64,000 nucleotides of DNA from Variovorax flavidus. Lineage in GTDB: Bacteria > Pseudomonadota > Gammaproteobacteria > Burkholderiales > Burkholderiaceae_C. Made by a program: the position numbers and the translations under genes. Shown piece by piece: positions 53,320 to 62,769 of the stretch; position 1 is the first letter of the stretch; each line of letters begins with the position of its first letter. The notes beneath the pieces are model-generated. The model was given only the letters and a program-made list of their open reading frames with translations, searched no databases and had not been told where the DNA came from. Location: assembly GCF_030317145.1 (NCBI RefSeq), contig NZ_JASZYE010000005.1, positions 1 to 64,000 of the forward strand. The letters run 5' to 3'.

Positions 53320-53868
53320 ATGCGCCAGTTGCTCGTCCTCGCGATCACCACCACGCTCTGCCTCACGGCCAGCGCAGAGGTCATCCGCTGCGCGGACGCC
53401 GCAGGCAACGTGAGCTACACCGACGGAGCATGTTCGGCGGGCTCCAAACCGGTGGGTCGCGTGTCGATTCCGGAACCGGCGAGGCCGGCGCGCGACGGCG
53501 CGGACATTCCTCGTGCAGCACCGCCCCAGCGCGCACCCATGGAAGCCGTCCGCCCGATGCCGGAACCCTCAGGCCCTGCCGTCATCGACTCCCGCGGTGC
53601 AGCGAACAGCAACGAGCGGCCCGCCGACTCACGCTGGAGCGATCGCGGCGACGATCCTGTGGTGATCGACAACGGCTACGGCTACCCCGGTGCCTACCGC
53701 CAGCCGCAACGCCCACGCGACATGCGCCCGCGAATCCGCAGTTGCGACGCGCAAGGCTGCCAGGACAAGCAAGGCAACCACTACGACCGCTCCGGCCAGC
53801 TCGACCGCTACCAGAGCATCGATGGCAAGACCTGCCGACCGGTAGGCACAACGACGATCTGCCGCTAG
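53320..53868 (+). CDS. DUF4124 domain-containing secreted protein
   Basis: The 182-residue protein has a short signal peptide (about residues 1-19) and a DUF4124 segment VIRCADAAGNVSYTDGACSAGSKPVGR (two Cys, residues about 22-48). A long Pro/Arg/Gly-rich low-complexity middle follows, then a C-terminal RSCDAQGCQDKQGNHYDRSGQLDRYQSIDGKTCRPVG block with four cysteines. DUF4124 occurs widely in betaproteobacterial envelopes with no known activity. Confidence 0.8.
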   Translation: MRQLLVLAITTTLCLTASAEVIRCADAAGNVSYTDGACSAGSKPVGRVSIPEPARPARDGADIPRAAPPQRAPMEAVRPMPEPSGPAVIDSRGAANSNERPADSRWSDRGDDPVVIDNGYGYPGAYRQPQRPRDMRPRIRSCDAQGCQDKQGNHYDRSGQLDRYQSIDGKTCRPVGTTTICR

Positions 53869-53874
53869 TGCCGG

Positions 53875-53968
53875 AAACCCCACGGATCCGGCTCCGCCGG
53901 TCCGCAGGGGTTGCCCCCGGCAGGGGGTAGGCGAAGCGACACGAAGTGCGCGAAGCCTGGGGGCGAGT
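53875..53968 (-). repeat. GC-rich interspersed repeat, copy B (inverted)
   Basis: Read on the minus strand this is CGCCCCCAGGCTTCGCGCAC, TTCGTGTCGC, CCCCCTGCCGGGGG, then CGGCGGAGCCGG and GGGGTTTCC. The order and most bases match copy A at 31139-31240. It fills the space between the DUF4124 gene and lolD. Confidence 0.8.
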
Positions 53969-53969
53969 T

Positions 53970-54639
<670 letters not shown>

Positions 54640-54647
<8 letters not shown>

Positions 54648-55896
54648 AGCGCAACGCCTCCGCGGGATTGACGCGGCTCGCGCGCCAGCTCGGGTAGAGG
54701 GTTGCCACAAAGGCGAGGATCAGCGAGATCACCGTGATCGGCACGATGTCGCCCCGCTGCGGGTCGCTCGGCATCTTGCTGATGAGGTAGATGTCCTTCG
54801 GCAGGAAGCTGGCGTGGAACAGCCGCTCCAGCGCGGGCACGATCACGTCGATGTTGTAGGCGATGCCCAGGCCCAGCAGCAGGCCGCCGAGCGTGCCGAT
54901 GACGCCCACCATCGCGCCCTGCACCACGAAGATGCTCATGATGCTTTTCGGGCTCGACCCCAGCGTGCGCAGGATCGCGATGTCGGCGCGCTTGTCGGTG
55001 ACGGTCATCACCAGCGTCGAGACGAGGTTGAAGGCCGCCACGGCGACGATCAGCGTCAGGATGATGAACATCATGCGTTTCTCGACCTGCACGGCCGCGA
55101 ACCAGGTCTTGTTGGCACGCGTCCAGTCGCGGATCAGGAAGGAGCCCGGCAGCGTGGCGGCGAGTTCGTCGGCCACCTCGCGCGCCTGGTGCAGGTTCTT
55201 GAGCTTGAGGCGCACGCCGGTCGGGCCTTCGAGCCGGAACACGCGTGCGGCGTCCTGCTCGTGGACCATGGCGAGCGCCGAGTCGTATTCGTAGTGGCCC
55301 GAATCGAAGGTGCCCACGACGGTGAACGGCTTGAAGCGCGGCAGCACGCCGGCCGGCGTCACCTGTCCGCCGGGCGCCACCAGCGTGACCTGGTCGCCTA
55401 CGCGCACGAAGAGCGAGCGAGCCAGCTCGACGCCCAGCACGATGCCGAACTCGCCCGGCACCAGCTTGTCCAGCGCGCCCTGCTGCGCGGTGGTCGAGAT
55501 GTCGGTCACCTGCGGCTCCAGCGTCGGCTCGATGCCACGCACGAGTGCGCCCTTCATGTCTTCGCCGCGCGCGATCAGCGCCTGCGCCGCGATGAAGGGC
55601 GCCACGCCGACCACCTGGGGGTTCTTGCGTGCGCCGGCCATGATCGCGTCGAGATCGCCCAGCGCCTGACCGTCACGCGAGAAGATCTCGATGTGCGAGA
55701 TCACGCCGAGCATGCGGTCGGTCACTTCCTTCTGGAAGCCGTTCATCACGCTCAGCACGATGATCAGCGCCGCCACGCCCAGCGCGATGCCGAACATCGA
55801 CACGCCGGAGATGAAGGAGATGAAGCCGTTGCGCCGCGTCGCCCGGCCTGCGCGCGTGTAACGCCAGCCGAGTTGCAGTTCGTAGGGGAGTCGCAT
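54640..55896 (-). CDS. lolC: lipoprotein-releasing system transmembrane protein LolC/E
   Basis: The 418-residue protein has the four-helix LolC/E topology: an N-terminal helix (SMFGIALGVAALIIVLSVMNGFQKEV), a large periplasmic domain (about 45-260), and three C-terminal helices (FIILTLIVAVAAFNLVSTLVMTV...). It ends PSWRASRVNPAEALRYE, the signature end of FtsX-like permeases. It extracts lipoproteins from the inner membrane. A single LolC/E gene next to lolD is common in betaproteobacteria. Confidence 0.94.
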
Positions 55897-55984
55897 CAGG
55901 CCTCCCGCCGGGCCGCCCCAAGGGCGGCCTGCGCCCCCTCGGGGGGCAGCGAATACACGAAGTGATGAGCGTGGGGGCAGTTCA
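55897..55984 (-). repeat. GC-rich interspersed repeat, copy C (diverged, inverted)
   Basis: Minus-strand reading gives CTGCCCCCACGCTCATCAC, TTCGTGTATTCGC, TGCCCCCCGAGGGGG and the stem GGCCGCCC-TTG-GGGCGGCC (55911-55929). It shares the CCCCCA...ACTTCGTGT...CCCCC-GGGGG order with copies A and B but is more diverged. It occupies the gap between divergent lolC and the rpfE-like gene. Confidence 0.7.
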
Positions 55985-56018
55985 TCGCAACGATTGTGGC
56001 ATCCCGGACAATAGGCCC

Positions 56019-56987
56019 ATGTCAGCCTTGCCCTCTTCCCGCCATCTCCTCATTCCCTTCGCCGGCCGCGGCTCGCCCGCCTGCCGGCAAGCGCTGGCGG
56101 GACTGCGCCTGCCGAAGCTGGAAGCGCTCCTCTCCCGGCTGACGCTGGTCCATGAGGACATGCAGGACGACAGCACCCTTTCGCCGCCGCATGAGCGCGC
56201 GTTGGCCGAAGCCCTCGGCATTGCGGCGGCAGACGGCTGCATCCCCTGGGCGGCTCTTGAAGCGAGGCAGTCCGGCCTGGCATCGCCCGGGGACGCCGCC
56301 AGCTGGGCCATGGCGACGCTGTGCCACTGGCAGGTGGGCATCGACGACGTGGTGCTGGGCGACCCGGCCGCGATCCAGATCGACGCCGCCGAATCCGCGG
56401 CGCTGCTGGCGGCCGCGCACCCCTTTTTCGAGGAAGACGGCATCGCGCTGCATGCATCGGCCACACCCGGCCGCTGGCTGGCCAGCGGCAAGATATTCGA
56501 CAGCTTGCCTTCGGCATCGATCGACAGAGCGGTCGGCTTCCCCATTTCGCAGTGGTCGCCCTTGTCCGACGCGGCACGGCCCCTGCGCAGGCTCCAGAAC
56601 GAGATGCAGATGCTGCTCTATACAGAAAGGGTGAACGACGCGCGTACCGCACGCGGCGTGCCTCCCATCAATTCTTTCTGGCTCAGCGGCACGGGCCGCC
56701 TGCCAGACGCGTTCACGCCAACCAACCCTGCACCCATCGTTGCCGACGCGCTGCGCACGCCGGCCTTGCGCGATGACGGCGCCGGGTGGGCTTCCGCATG
56801 GCAGGCGATCGATGCAGGCCCGGTCGCAGAGCTGCTTGACGACTACACGCGCGGCGCCGAGGTCACGCTCACACTGTGCGGGGATCGCGGCGCCCGCCGC
56901 TTCGGCGTGCAGTCGCGCGGCATGGTGCAGTGGGCCAGGAGCCTGTTCAACCGGCCGGGCGCGGCCGTCGCACTGGAGGCGCTGTGA
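56019..56987 (+). CDS. RpfE-like protein encoded next to recJ
   Basis: The 322-residue soluble protein has no classical domain I can name. Conserved-looking segments are SRHLLIPFAGRGSPACRQAL near the start, LCHWQVGIDDVVLGDP (about 126-141) and INSFWLSGTGRLP (about 220-232). Proteins of this type, annotated RpfE-type regulatory protein or phosphoglycerate-mutase-like, are found upstream of recJ in xanthomonads and Burkholderiales. The linkage here is the main basis for the name. ATG at 56019; its stop precedes the recJ ATG by 2 bp. Confidence 0.75.
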   Translation: MSALPSSRHLLIPFAGRGSPACRQALAGLRLPKLEALLSRLTLVHEDMQDDSTLSPPHERALAEALGIAAADGCIPWAALEARQSGLASPGDAASWAMATLCHWQVGIDDVVLGDPAAIQIDAAESAALLAAAHPFFEEDGIALHASATPGRWLASGKIFDSLPSASIDRAVGFPISQWSPLSDAARPLRRLQNEMQMLLYTERVNDARTARGVPPINSFWLSGTGRLPDAFTPTNPAPIVADALRTPALRDDGAGWASAWQAIDAGPVAELLDDYTRGAEVTLTLCGDRGARRFGVQSRGMVQWARSLFNRPGAAVALEAL

Positions 56988-56989
56988 TC

Positions 56990-58699
56990 ATGAAGATCGT
57001 CGCCCGCGACATCCCGCCCCGCAGCGCCTGGGCGCTCGAACAGGCCGGCATCCATCCATTGCTGGCGCGGCTCTACGCCGCGCGTGGCGTGCTGGGCAAG
57101 GAAGAACTCGACGACGGCCTCGCGCGTCTTCTCCCGCCGAACACATTGCGCGGCACGCGCGAGGCGGCCGTGCTGCTGGCCGATGCGATCCGCGATGACA
57201 AGCGCCTGTGCGTCGTCGCCGACTACGACTGCGACGGCGCAACCGCCTGCGCCGTCGCCGTGCGCGGCCTGCGCCTGCTCGGCGCCAGGAACGCCAGCTA
57301 CCTCGTGCCCGACCGTGTGACGGACGGCTACGGTCTCACGCCGCCGATCGCCGAGCGCGTCGCGGACAGCGGCGCCGACATGCTCATCACGGTCGACAAC
57401 GGCATCGCGAGCGTCGAAGGCGTGGCCGCCGCCAAGGCACGCCACCTGTCGGTGCTGGTGACCGATCACCACCTGCCGGGCCCGTCGCTGCCCGAAGCCG
57501 ACGTGCTCGTGAATCCGAACCAGCCCGGCTGCGACTTCGAAAGCAAGAGCATCGCAGGCGTCGGCGTGATGTTCTACGTGCTGCTTGCCCTGCGCTCCGA
57601 ACTGCGCACGCGCGGCGTTTTCGACGTGGCGAACCAACCCAAGCTCGATGCCCTGCTGCCCCTGGTCGCGCTCGGCACGGTCGCCGACGTGGTCCGGCTC
57701 GACGCCAACAACCGCCGGCTGGTCGCACAGGGACTGCGCCGCATCCGCGCGGGCGCCATGCCCGCAGGCATCGCGGCGCTCTTCAAGGCCGCGGGCCGCA
57801 ACGCGGCGTCGGCGACCACCTTCGACTTCGGCTTTGCGCTCGGCCCGCGCATCAACGCCGCGGGTCGTCTTGCCGACATGACGCTGGGCATCGAATGCCT
57901 GCTGACCGACGATGCCGGCCGCGCGGACGAACTCGCACGCACGCTCGACGGCATCAACCGCGAGCGGCGCGACATCGAAGGCGGCATGCGCGACAAGGCG
58001 CTGATGCTGGCCGAATCGCTGTTCGACGACACCCAGGCACCGCCCGCGGCCATCAGCGTGTTCGGCGTGGACTTCCACGAAGGCGTGGTCGGCATCGTCG
58101 CCTCGCGCATCAAGGAACGCTTCCATCGGCCCACCTTCGTCTTCGCGGCCAGCGGCGCCGACGGCAAGTCGCACGAACTCAAGGGCTCGGGCCGGTCGAT
58201 TCCCGGCTTTCATCTGCGCGATGCGCTCGACCTGGTTGCCAAGCGGCATCCCGGCGTGCTGCTGCGCTTCGGCGGCCACGCGATGGCGGCCGGTTGCACC
58301 GTGGCGCGGGAGCATTTCCCGGCCTTCGAACAGGCGCTCGCCGAAGTGGCGCAGGAGTGGCTCGACGCCGCCACCCTGACGCGCCGGCTGGACACCGACG
58401 GACCACTCGCACCCGAATACCTTCGCGTGGACCTGGTCGATACGCTGCACCGTGAAGTCTGGGGCCAGGGCTTTGCGCCGCCGACCTTCAGCGAGGAAGT
58501 GGAGGTCGTGTCGCAGCGCCTCGTCGGCGAGAAGCACCTCGCGCTGAAGCTCAAGCACCGCGGCAAGCCGGTCGACGGCATCTGGTTCGGCCACACCGAG
58601 CCGCTGCCGCCCAAGGTGGTGATCGCCTACCGGCTCGATGCCGACGAATGGCAGGGCGTGCGGCGCGTCAGGTTTCTCGTGGAAGGCGCGGAGATCTGA
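56990..58699 (+). CDS. recJ: single-stranded-DNA-specific exonuclease RecJ
   Basis: The 569-residue 5'-3' exonuclease acts in recombinational and mismatch repair. DHH-family motifs are present: VVADYDCDGATACAVAV (motif I), LITVDNGI, VTDHHLPG (motif III) and the DHHA1 end with GFHLRDALD, LLRFGGHAMAAG. The ATG at 56990 is chosen over the overlapping GTG at 56984 because GGAGG lies nine bases upstream. The 3' end overlaps convergent metE by 32 bp. Confidence 0.95.
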   Translation: MKIVARDIPPRSAWALEQAGIHPLLARLYAARGVLGKEELDDGLARLLPPNTLRGTREAAVLLADAIRDDKRLCVVADYDCDGATACAVAVRGLRLLGARNASYLVPDRVTDGYGLTPPIAERVADSGADMLITVDNGIASVEGVAAAKARHLSVLVTDHHLPGPSLPEADVLVNPNQPGCDFESKSIAGVGVMFYVLLALRSELRTRGVFDVANQPKLDALLPLVALGTVADVVRLDANNRRLVAQGLRRIRAGAMPAGIAALFKAAGRNAASATTFDFGFALGPRINAAGRLADMTLGIECLLTDDAGRADELARTLDGINRERRDIEGGMRDKALMLAESLFDDTQAPPAAISVFGVDFHEGVVGIVASRIKERFHRPTFVFAASGADGKSHELKGSGRSIPGFHLRDALDLVAKRHPGVLLRFGGHAMAAGCTVAREHFPAFEQALAEVAQEWLDAATLTRRLDTDGPLAPEYLRVDLVDTLHREVWGQGFAPPTFSEEVEVVSQRLVGEKHLALKLKHRGKPVDGIWFGHTEPLPPKVVIAYRLDADEWQGVRRVRFLVEGAEI

Positions 58700-61004
58700 G
58701 CGCCAGTTCGCTGCGCAGGACCTTGGCAGCGGCCACCATGTTGGCCAATGCGGCCTCGGTCTCGGGCCAGCCGCGGGTCTTGAGACCGCAATCGGGGTTG
58801 ACCCACAGATTCGCCGGCGGCACCACGGCCGCGGCCTTGCGCATGAGCCTCACCATCTCGTCGGCCGTCGGCACGCGGGGCGAGTGGATGTCGTAGACGC
58901 CAGGGCCGATCTCGTTCGGGTACTGGAAGTCGCCGAACCCGCGCAGCAGTTCCATGTCCGAGCGGCTGGTCTCGATCGTGATGACGTCGGCGTCCATCGC
59001 CGCGATCTCCGGCAGGATGTCGTTGAATTCGGAATAGCACATGTGGGTGTGGATCTGGGTCCGGTCGGCCACACCCGAGGCGCTGATGCGGAACGACCGC
59101 GTCGCGCCCTCCAGGTAGCTCTTCCAGCGCGAACGCCGGAGCGGAAGCCCTTCGCGGATGGCCGGCTCGTCGATCTGGATGATGCCGATGCCGGCTTTCT
59201 CCAGGTCGACCACCTCGTCGCGTATCGCCCAGGCGATCTGCTCCGTCGTGACGCTGCGCGGCTGGTCATCGCGCACGAAGGACCACTGCAGGATCGTGAT
59301 CGGTCCGGTCAGCATGCCCTTCATCGGCAGCTTCGTGAGGCTCTGCGCATACGCAGTCCATTCGACGGTCATCGGTTTCGGCCGCGCCACGTCGCCGAAG
59401 ATCACCGGCGGCTTCACGCAACGCGATCCATACGATTGCACCCACCCGTTGGCCGTGAAGACAAAGCCATCGAGCTGTTCGCCGAAGTACTCGACCATGT
59501 CGTTGCGCTCGGCCTCACCGTGCACCAGGACGTCGAGGCCGAGTTCTTCCTGCTTGTGCACGGCCAGCCTGATCTCGGCCTGCATCTTCTCGCGGTAGCC
59601 GGCGGCATCGAGTTCGCCGCGCCTGAAGGCGGCGCGCGCGGCACGGATCGCGGCGGTCTGGGGGAAGGATCCGATGGTCGTCGTCGGCAATGGCGGCAGC
59701 ACAAAGCGCTCACGTTGCTCCGCCTGGCGCTGCGCAAAGGCCGAGGCCCGCTTGTCGTCGGCCGACACGGTCCTGGCGAGCCGCAATGCCACCGCGGCGC
59801 GGTGCACGCGCGGGCTGCTGCGACGCGCTGCAGCGGCCTGGCGTGCCGCGGCCAGCTCGGCTTCGACCGATGACTCTTCGCCGTCCAGTGCAGCCCGCAA
59901 CACGCGCAGTTCGTCGAGTTTCTCGACGGCGAAGGCGAGCCAACTCCTGATTTCCGGATCGAGCTTCGTCTCCGACGCCAGGCTGAAGGGCACGTGCAGC
60001 AGCGAACAGGACGGCGCAATCCAGAGTTCGCCCTTGTGCTTGTCGGCAACGGGCTGCAGGCGCTTCAGCGCCGCGTCCGGATCGGTGCGCCAGATGTTGC
60101 GGCCGTCGACGATGCCGACCGACAGCACCTTGTGTGCCGGCAGCCAGTCGGCCACGCCGGTGAGTTCCTCGGGCGCACGCACCGCATCGACGTGCAGGCC
60201 GGCCACGGGCAACTGGCAGGCGAGACGGAGGTTCTCCGCCAACGGCGAGAAGTAGGTTGCGAGCAGCAGCTTCGGTGCACTGCGCGCCAGTTGCCAGTAG
60301 CTGCGTTCGAAGGCATTGCGCCAGGTATCCGGCAGATCGAGGCCGAGGATCGGCTCGTCGATCTGGACCCATTCGACGCCGAGCGATTTCAGCCGCGCCA
60401 GCACCTGCTCGTAGACCGGCAGGAGCGAGTCCAGCAAGGTGAACCTGTCGAAACCCGCCTGCTTCTCCTTGCCGAGCCAGAGAAAGCTCAGCGGGCCAAG
60501 CAGGACGGCCTTGGCCTTGTGCCCCAGCTTCTGTGCCTGCGCAACCTCGTCGAAGAGGCGGACCGAGGCCAGCCCGAAGCGCGTGTTCGCCGTGAACTCG
60601 GGCACGAGATAGTGGTAGTTGGTGTCGAACCACTTCGTCATCTCGAGCGCGAAGGTGCCATGCGCGCCGTGGGCGCACCCTTCATGGCCGGTTTCGTCGG
60701 CCACGCCGCGCGCCATCGTGAAATAGCGGGCCAGTTCCGGCTCGGCGGCAAAGTCGAAGCGTGGCGGCTCGCAGCCAAGAAGCTGGATGTGGTTGGCCAC
60801 ATGGTCGTAGAACGCGAAGTCGCCGACGGTGACGAAGTCCAGCCCGGCATCGCTCTGGGCTTGCCAGTGACGGGCGCGCAGGTCGGCGCCGACGGCTTCG
60901 AGCGCGGCGGTGTCGATCTCGCCATGCCAATGCTTTTCGAGGGCGAACTTCAGTTCGCGATGGGCGCCCATGCGCGGGAATCCGAGGGTGTGGGTACGGG
61001 TCAT
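58668..61004 (-). CDS. metE: cobalamin-independent methionine synthase
   Basis: The 778-residue enzyme transfers a methyl group from 5-methyltetrahydrofolate (polyglutamate) to homocysteine. Both MetE halves are present. The catalytic C-terminal domain has the zinc ligands in IHTHMCYSEFND (His, Cys), a Glu in DVITIETSRSDME and the final Cys in NPDCGLKTRGW. The ATG at 61004 (one codon after a GTG) was chosen. It is divergent from metR, whose product activates it with homocysteine as co-factor in enterics. Confidence 0.95.
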   Translation of the reverse strand: MTRTHTLGFPRMGAHRELKFALEKHWHGEIDTAALEAVGADLRARHWQAQSDAGLDFVTVGDFAFYDHVANHIQLLGCEPPRFDFAAEPELARYFTMARGVADETGHEGCAHGAHGTFALEMTKWFDTNYHYLVPEFTANTRFGLASVRLFDEVAQAQKLGHKAKAVLLGPLSFLWLGKEKQAGFDRFTLLDSLLPVYEQVLARLKSLGVEWVQIDEPILGLDLPDTWRNAFERSYWQLARSAPKLLLATYFSPLAENLRLACQLPVAGLHVDAVRAPEELTGVADWLPAHKVLSVGIVDGRNIWRTDPDAALKRLQPVADKHKGELWIAPSCSLLHVPFSLASETKLDPEIRSWLAFAVEKLDELRVLRAALDGEESSVEAELAAARQAAAARRSSPRVHRAAVALRLARTVSADDKRASAFAQRQAEQRERFVLPPLPTTTIGSFPQTAAIRAARAAFRRGELDAAGYREKMQAEIRLAVHKQEELGLDVLVHGEAERNDMVEYFGEQLDGFVFTANGWVQSYGSRCVKPPVIFGDVARPKPMTVEWTAYAQSLTKLPMKGMLTGPITILQWSFVRDDQPRSVTTEQIAWAIRDEVVDLEKAGIGIIQIDEPAIREGLPLRRSRWKSYLEGATRSFRISASGVADRTQIHTHMCYSEFNDILPEIAAMDADVITIETSRSDMELLRGFGDFQYPNEIGPGVYDIHSPRVPTADEMVRLMRKAAAVVPPANLWVNPDCGLKTRGWPETEAALANMVAAAKVLRSELALRSPRLPRET

Positions 61005-61062
61005 CACCCGATGATCCCAAGGACGAGGCTATGATTCAAACGAAACATTTTGCGCATCAACG

Positions 61063-61075
61063 TGAATTTGATTCA
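61063..61075. promoter_or_regulatory. MetR-binding site
   Basis: TGAATTTGATTCA fits the MetR consensus TGAA-N5-TTCA exactly. It sits in the 70-bp metE/metR intergenic region and its last base is the first base of the metR start codon. This placement suits repression of metR itself together with activation of metE. Confidence 0.82.
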
Positions 61076-62001
61076 TGGCCAAATCTGTCCTCGAAATTCG
61101 CCATTTCCGCACCCTCGCCGCATTGCGCGACACGGGAAGTCTGGTTCGGGCCGCCCAGTTGCTCAATCTCACGCAATCGGCGCTCTCGCACCAGATCAAG
61201 CTGCTGGAAGACCACTTTGGCCTTGCGCTGTACGAGCGAAAGTCCGTGCCGCCGCAGTTCAGCGCGGCAGGCCTGCGCCTGCTCGAACTCGCGGACCGCA
61301 CGATGCCGATGATCGGCGAGGCCGAGCGTGACCTGGCGCGCCTGTCGCTGGGCCGGGCGGGCCAGCTTCGCATCGTGGTGGAGTGCCACACCTGCTTTGA
61401 CTGGCTGATGCCGGCCATGGACGCGTTTCGCCAGCGCTGGCCCGAGATCGAACTGGACATCGTCTCGGGCTTCCATCCGGACCCCATCGCACTCGTCCTG
61501 CAAGACCGGGCCGACGTCGCCATCGTGTCGGAACAGGACGCGGACGAAACGGTCGACTATCACCCGCTCTTCCGTTTCGAGATCGTGGCGCTGGTGGCGA
61601 ACGATCACCCGCTGATCTCGAAACCGCATCTGACGGCACGCCACTTCGCCGACCAGACGCTCATCACCTACCCGGTGCCAGACGACATGCTCGACATCGT
61701 GCGCCAGGTGCTGGAACCGGCCGGCGTCGCACCCGCCCAACGCCGCACGACAGACCTCACCGTGGCCATGCTGCAACTGGTGGCCAGCGGGCGCGGCATT
61801 GCCACGCTTCCGCTCTGGGCCGTTCAGGGCTATCTCGACCGGGGCTATATCACTGCGCGGCGCGTAGGCAAGAACGGTCTCACCGGCGAATTGCACATGG
61901 CCTGTTCCGCGGCGACATCGCGTCAGGCCTGGCTGGCGGATTTTGTCCAGATCACGCGCGAGACCTGCTTCAAGAGCCTGCCCGGCATCGATCTGCTCTA
62001 G
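61075..62001 (+). CDS. metR: LysR-family regulator MetR
   Basis: The 308-residue regulator has a LysR winged helix (residues 1-65; LEIRHFRTLAALRDTGSLVRAAQLLNLTQSALSHQIKLLE) and a substrate-binding co-inducer domain with the MetR-like VVECHTCFDWLMPAMDAFR segment. Divergent metE and a perfect MetR box support the name. It senses homocysteine and controls methionine synthesis. Confidence 0.94.
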   Translation: MAKSVLEIRHFRTLAALRDTGSLVRAAQLLNLTQSALSHQIKLLEDHFGLALYERKSVPPQFSAAGLRLLELADRTMPMIGEAERDLARLSLGRAGQLRIVVECHTCFDWLMPAMDAFRQRWPEIELDIVSGFHPDPIALVLQDRADVAIVSEQDADETVDYHPLFRFEIVALVANDHPLISKPHLTARHFADQTLITYPVPDDMLDIVRQVLEPAGVAPAQRRTTDLTVAMLQLVASGRGIATLPLWAVQGYLDRGYITARRVGKNGLTGELHMACSAATSRQAWLADFVQITRETCFKSLPGIDLL

Positions 62002-62022
62002 GGGCGTGCCCGCCTTGTCCCG

Positions 62023-62694
62023 TCAAGGCGCCTTGAACTCGTGATTGAGCCCGATCACGTACACCCTCGGGCTGCCTGCGACGCTGGTCCGCGCGGCGGT
62101 CACGTCGACACTGATCAACGGCGTGACGTTGAATCGCGCACCCACGCGTGACGTCCAGAACCCGAAGGCGCGGAACCGCTCGAACATCAGGCTCCATTTG
62201 TCGTTCAACGCCCATTCGCCCTGGAGGCCGCCTCGCCCGGTGCGCTCGCCCGTCACGGTCGACCAGTCGGCCCCGACATTGGCGTGAATCCACAGGCTGT
62301 CGAGCGCACGCCAGCTCACCGGCAGCAGGACCTGGCCGCCCGTGTAGCCGCCATGCGTGACATCGACATTCACGCCAGCGGACATCGCCGCGGCAAACCT
62401 TGAATCCGCGCCCTGGCCCCAATAGGTCCACTTCACCTGCGGCCCGAGCACGACGCCATGCAACCCCGGCACGGAATAGCGATCGAAGTTGAAGCCCAGT
62501 TCGACCGGACCGACCCGGCACGCAGGCCCGAGATGAATGTCCGTGACCGGCTCGTCCCCGAAGCGCCCGCCCCAGAGTTCGTACTGGCACTGCCCCGGGT
62601 CGAGCGTGAAGGCGTCGTCGACATCGAAATGGCCGCCGGCTTGCACGGTCGCGGCCATCAGCCACAGCGGGATGAGGAGGTCGTATCGGCGCAT
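62023..62694 (-). CDS. outer-membrane beta-barrel-like protein of unknown function
   Basis: The 223-residue protein has a signal peptide (about 1-19, ending VQAGG). The mature part is rich in alternating hydrophobic/polar and aromatic residues (QYELWGGRFGDEPV, VELGFNFDRYSV, LNDKWSLMFERFRAFGFW) and ends VYVIGLNHEFKAP, suggesting an eight-stranded or similar barrel. Two cysteines (GQCQYE, GPACRV). No specific family recognised. Confidence 0.7.
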   Translation of the reverse strand: MRRYDLLIPLWLMAATVQAGGHFDVDDAFTLDPGQCQYELWGGRFGDEPVTDIHLGPACRVGPVELGFNFDRYSVPGLHGVVLGPQVKWTYWGQGADSRFAAAMSAGVNVDVTHGGYTGGQVLLPVSWRALDSLWIHANVGADWSTVTGERTGRGGLQGEWALNDKWSLMFERFRAFGFWTSRVGARFNVTPLISVDVTAARTSVAGSPRVYVIGLNHEFKAP

Positions 62695-62769
62695 GGCGGC
62701 GGATTCTAGAAGCCGTGCATGTCGGCTTCGCGGCCATCATGCGCCCGCCACGCCCGGCAGGCGAGTCCC

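Noticed and set aside
62023..62036. 14-bp palindrome TCAAGGCGCCTTGA
   Set aside because: Lies at the coding end of the barrel-like gene and lacks a T tract; likely chance in GC-rich DNA, though it might act in convergent termination.
62709..62729. Hairpin GAAGCCG-N7-CGGCTTC after the response-regulator gene
   Set aside because: Could be a terminator for the minus-strand regulator, but there is no T-rich tail, so not listed as a feature.
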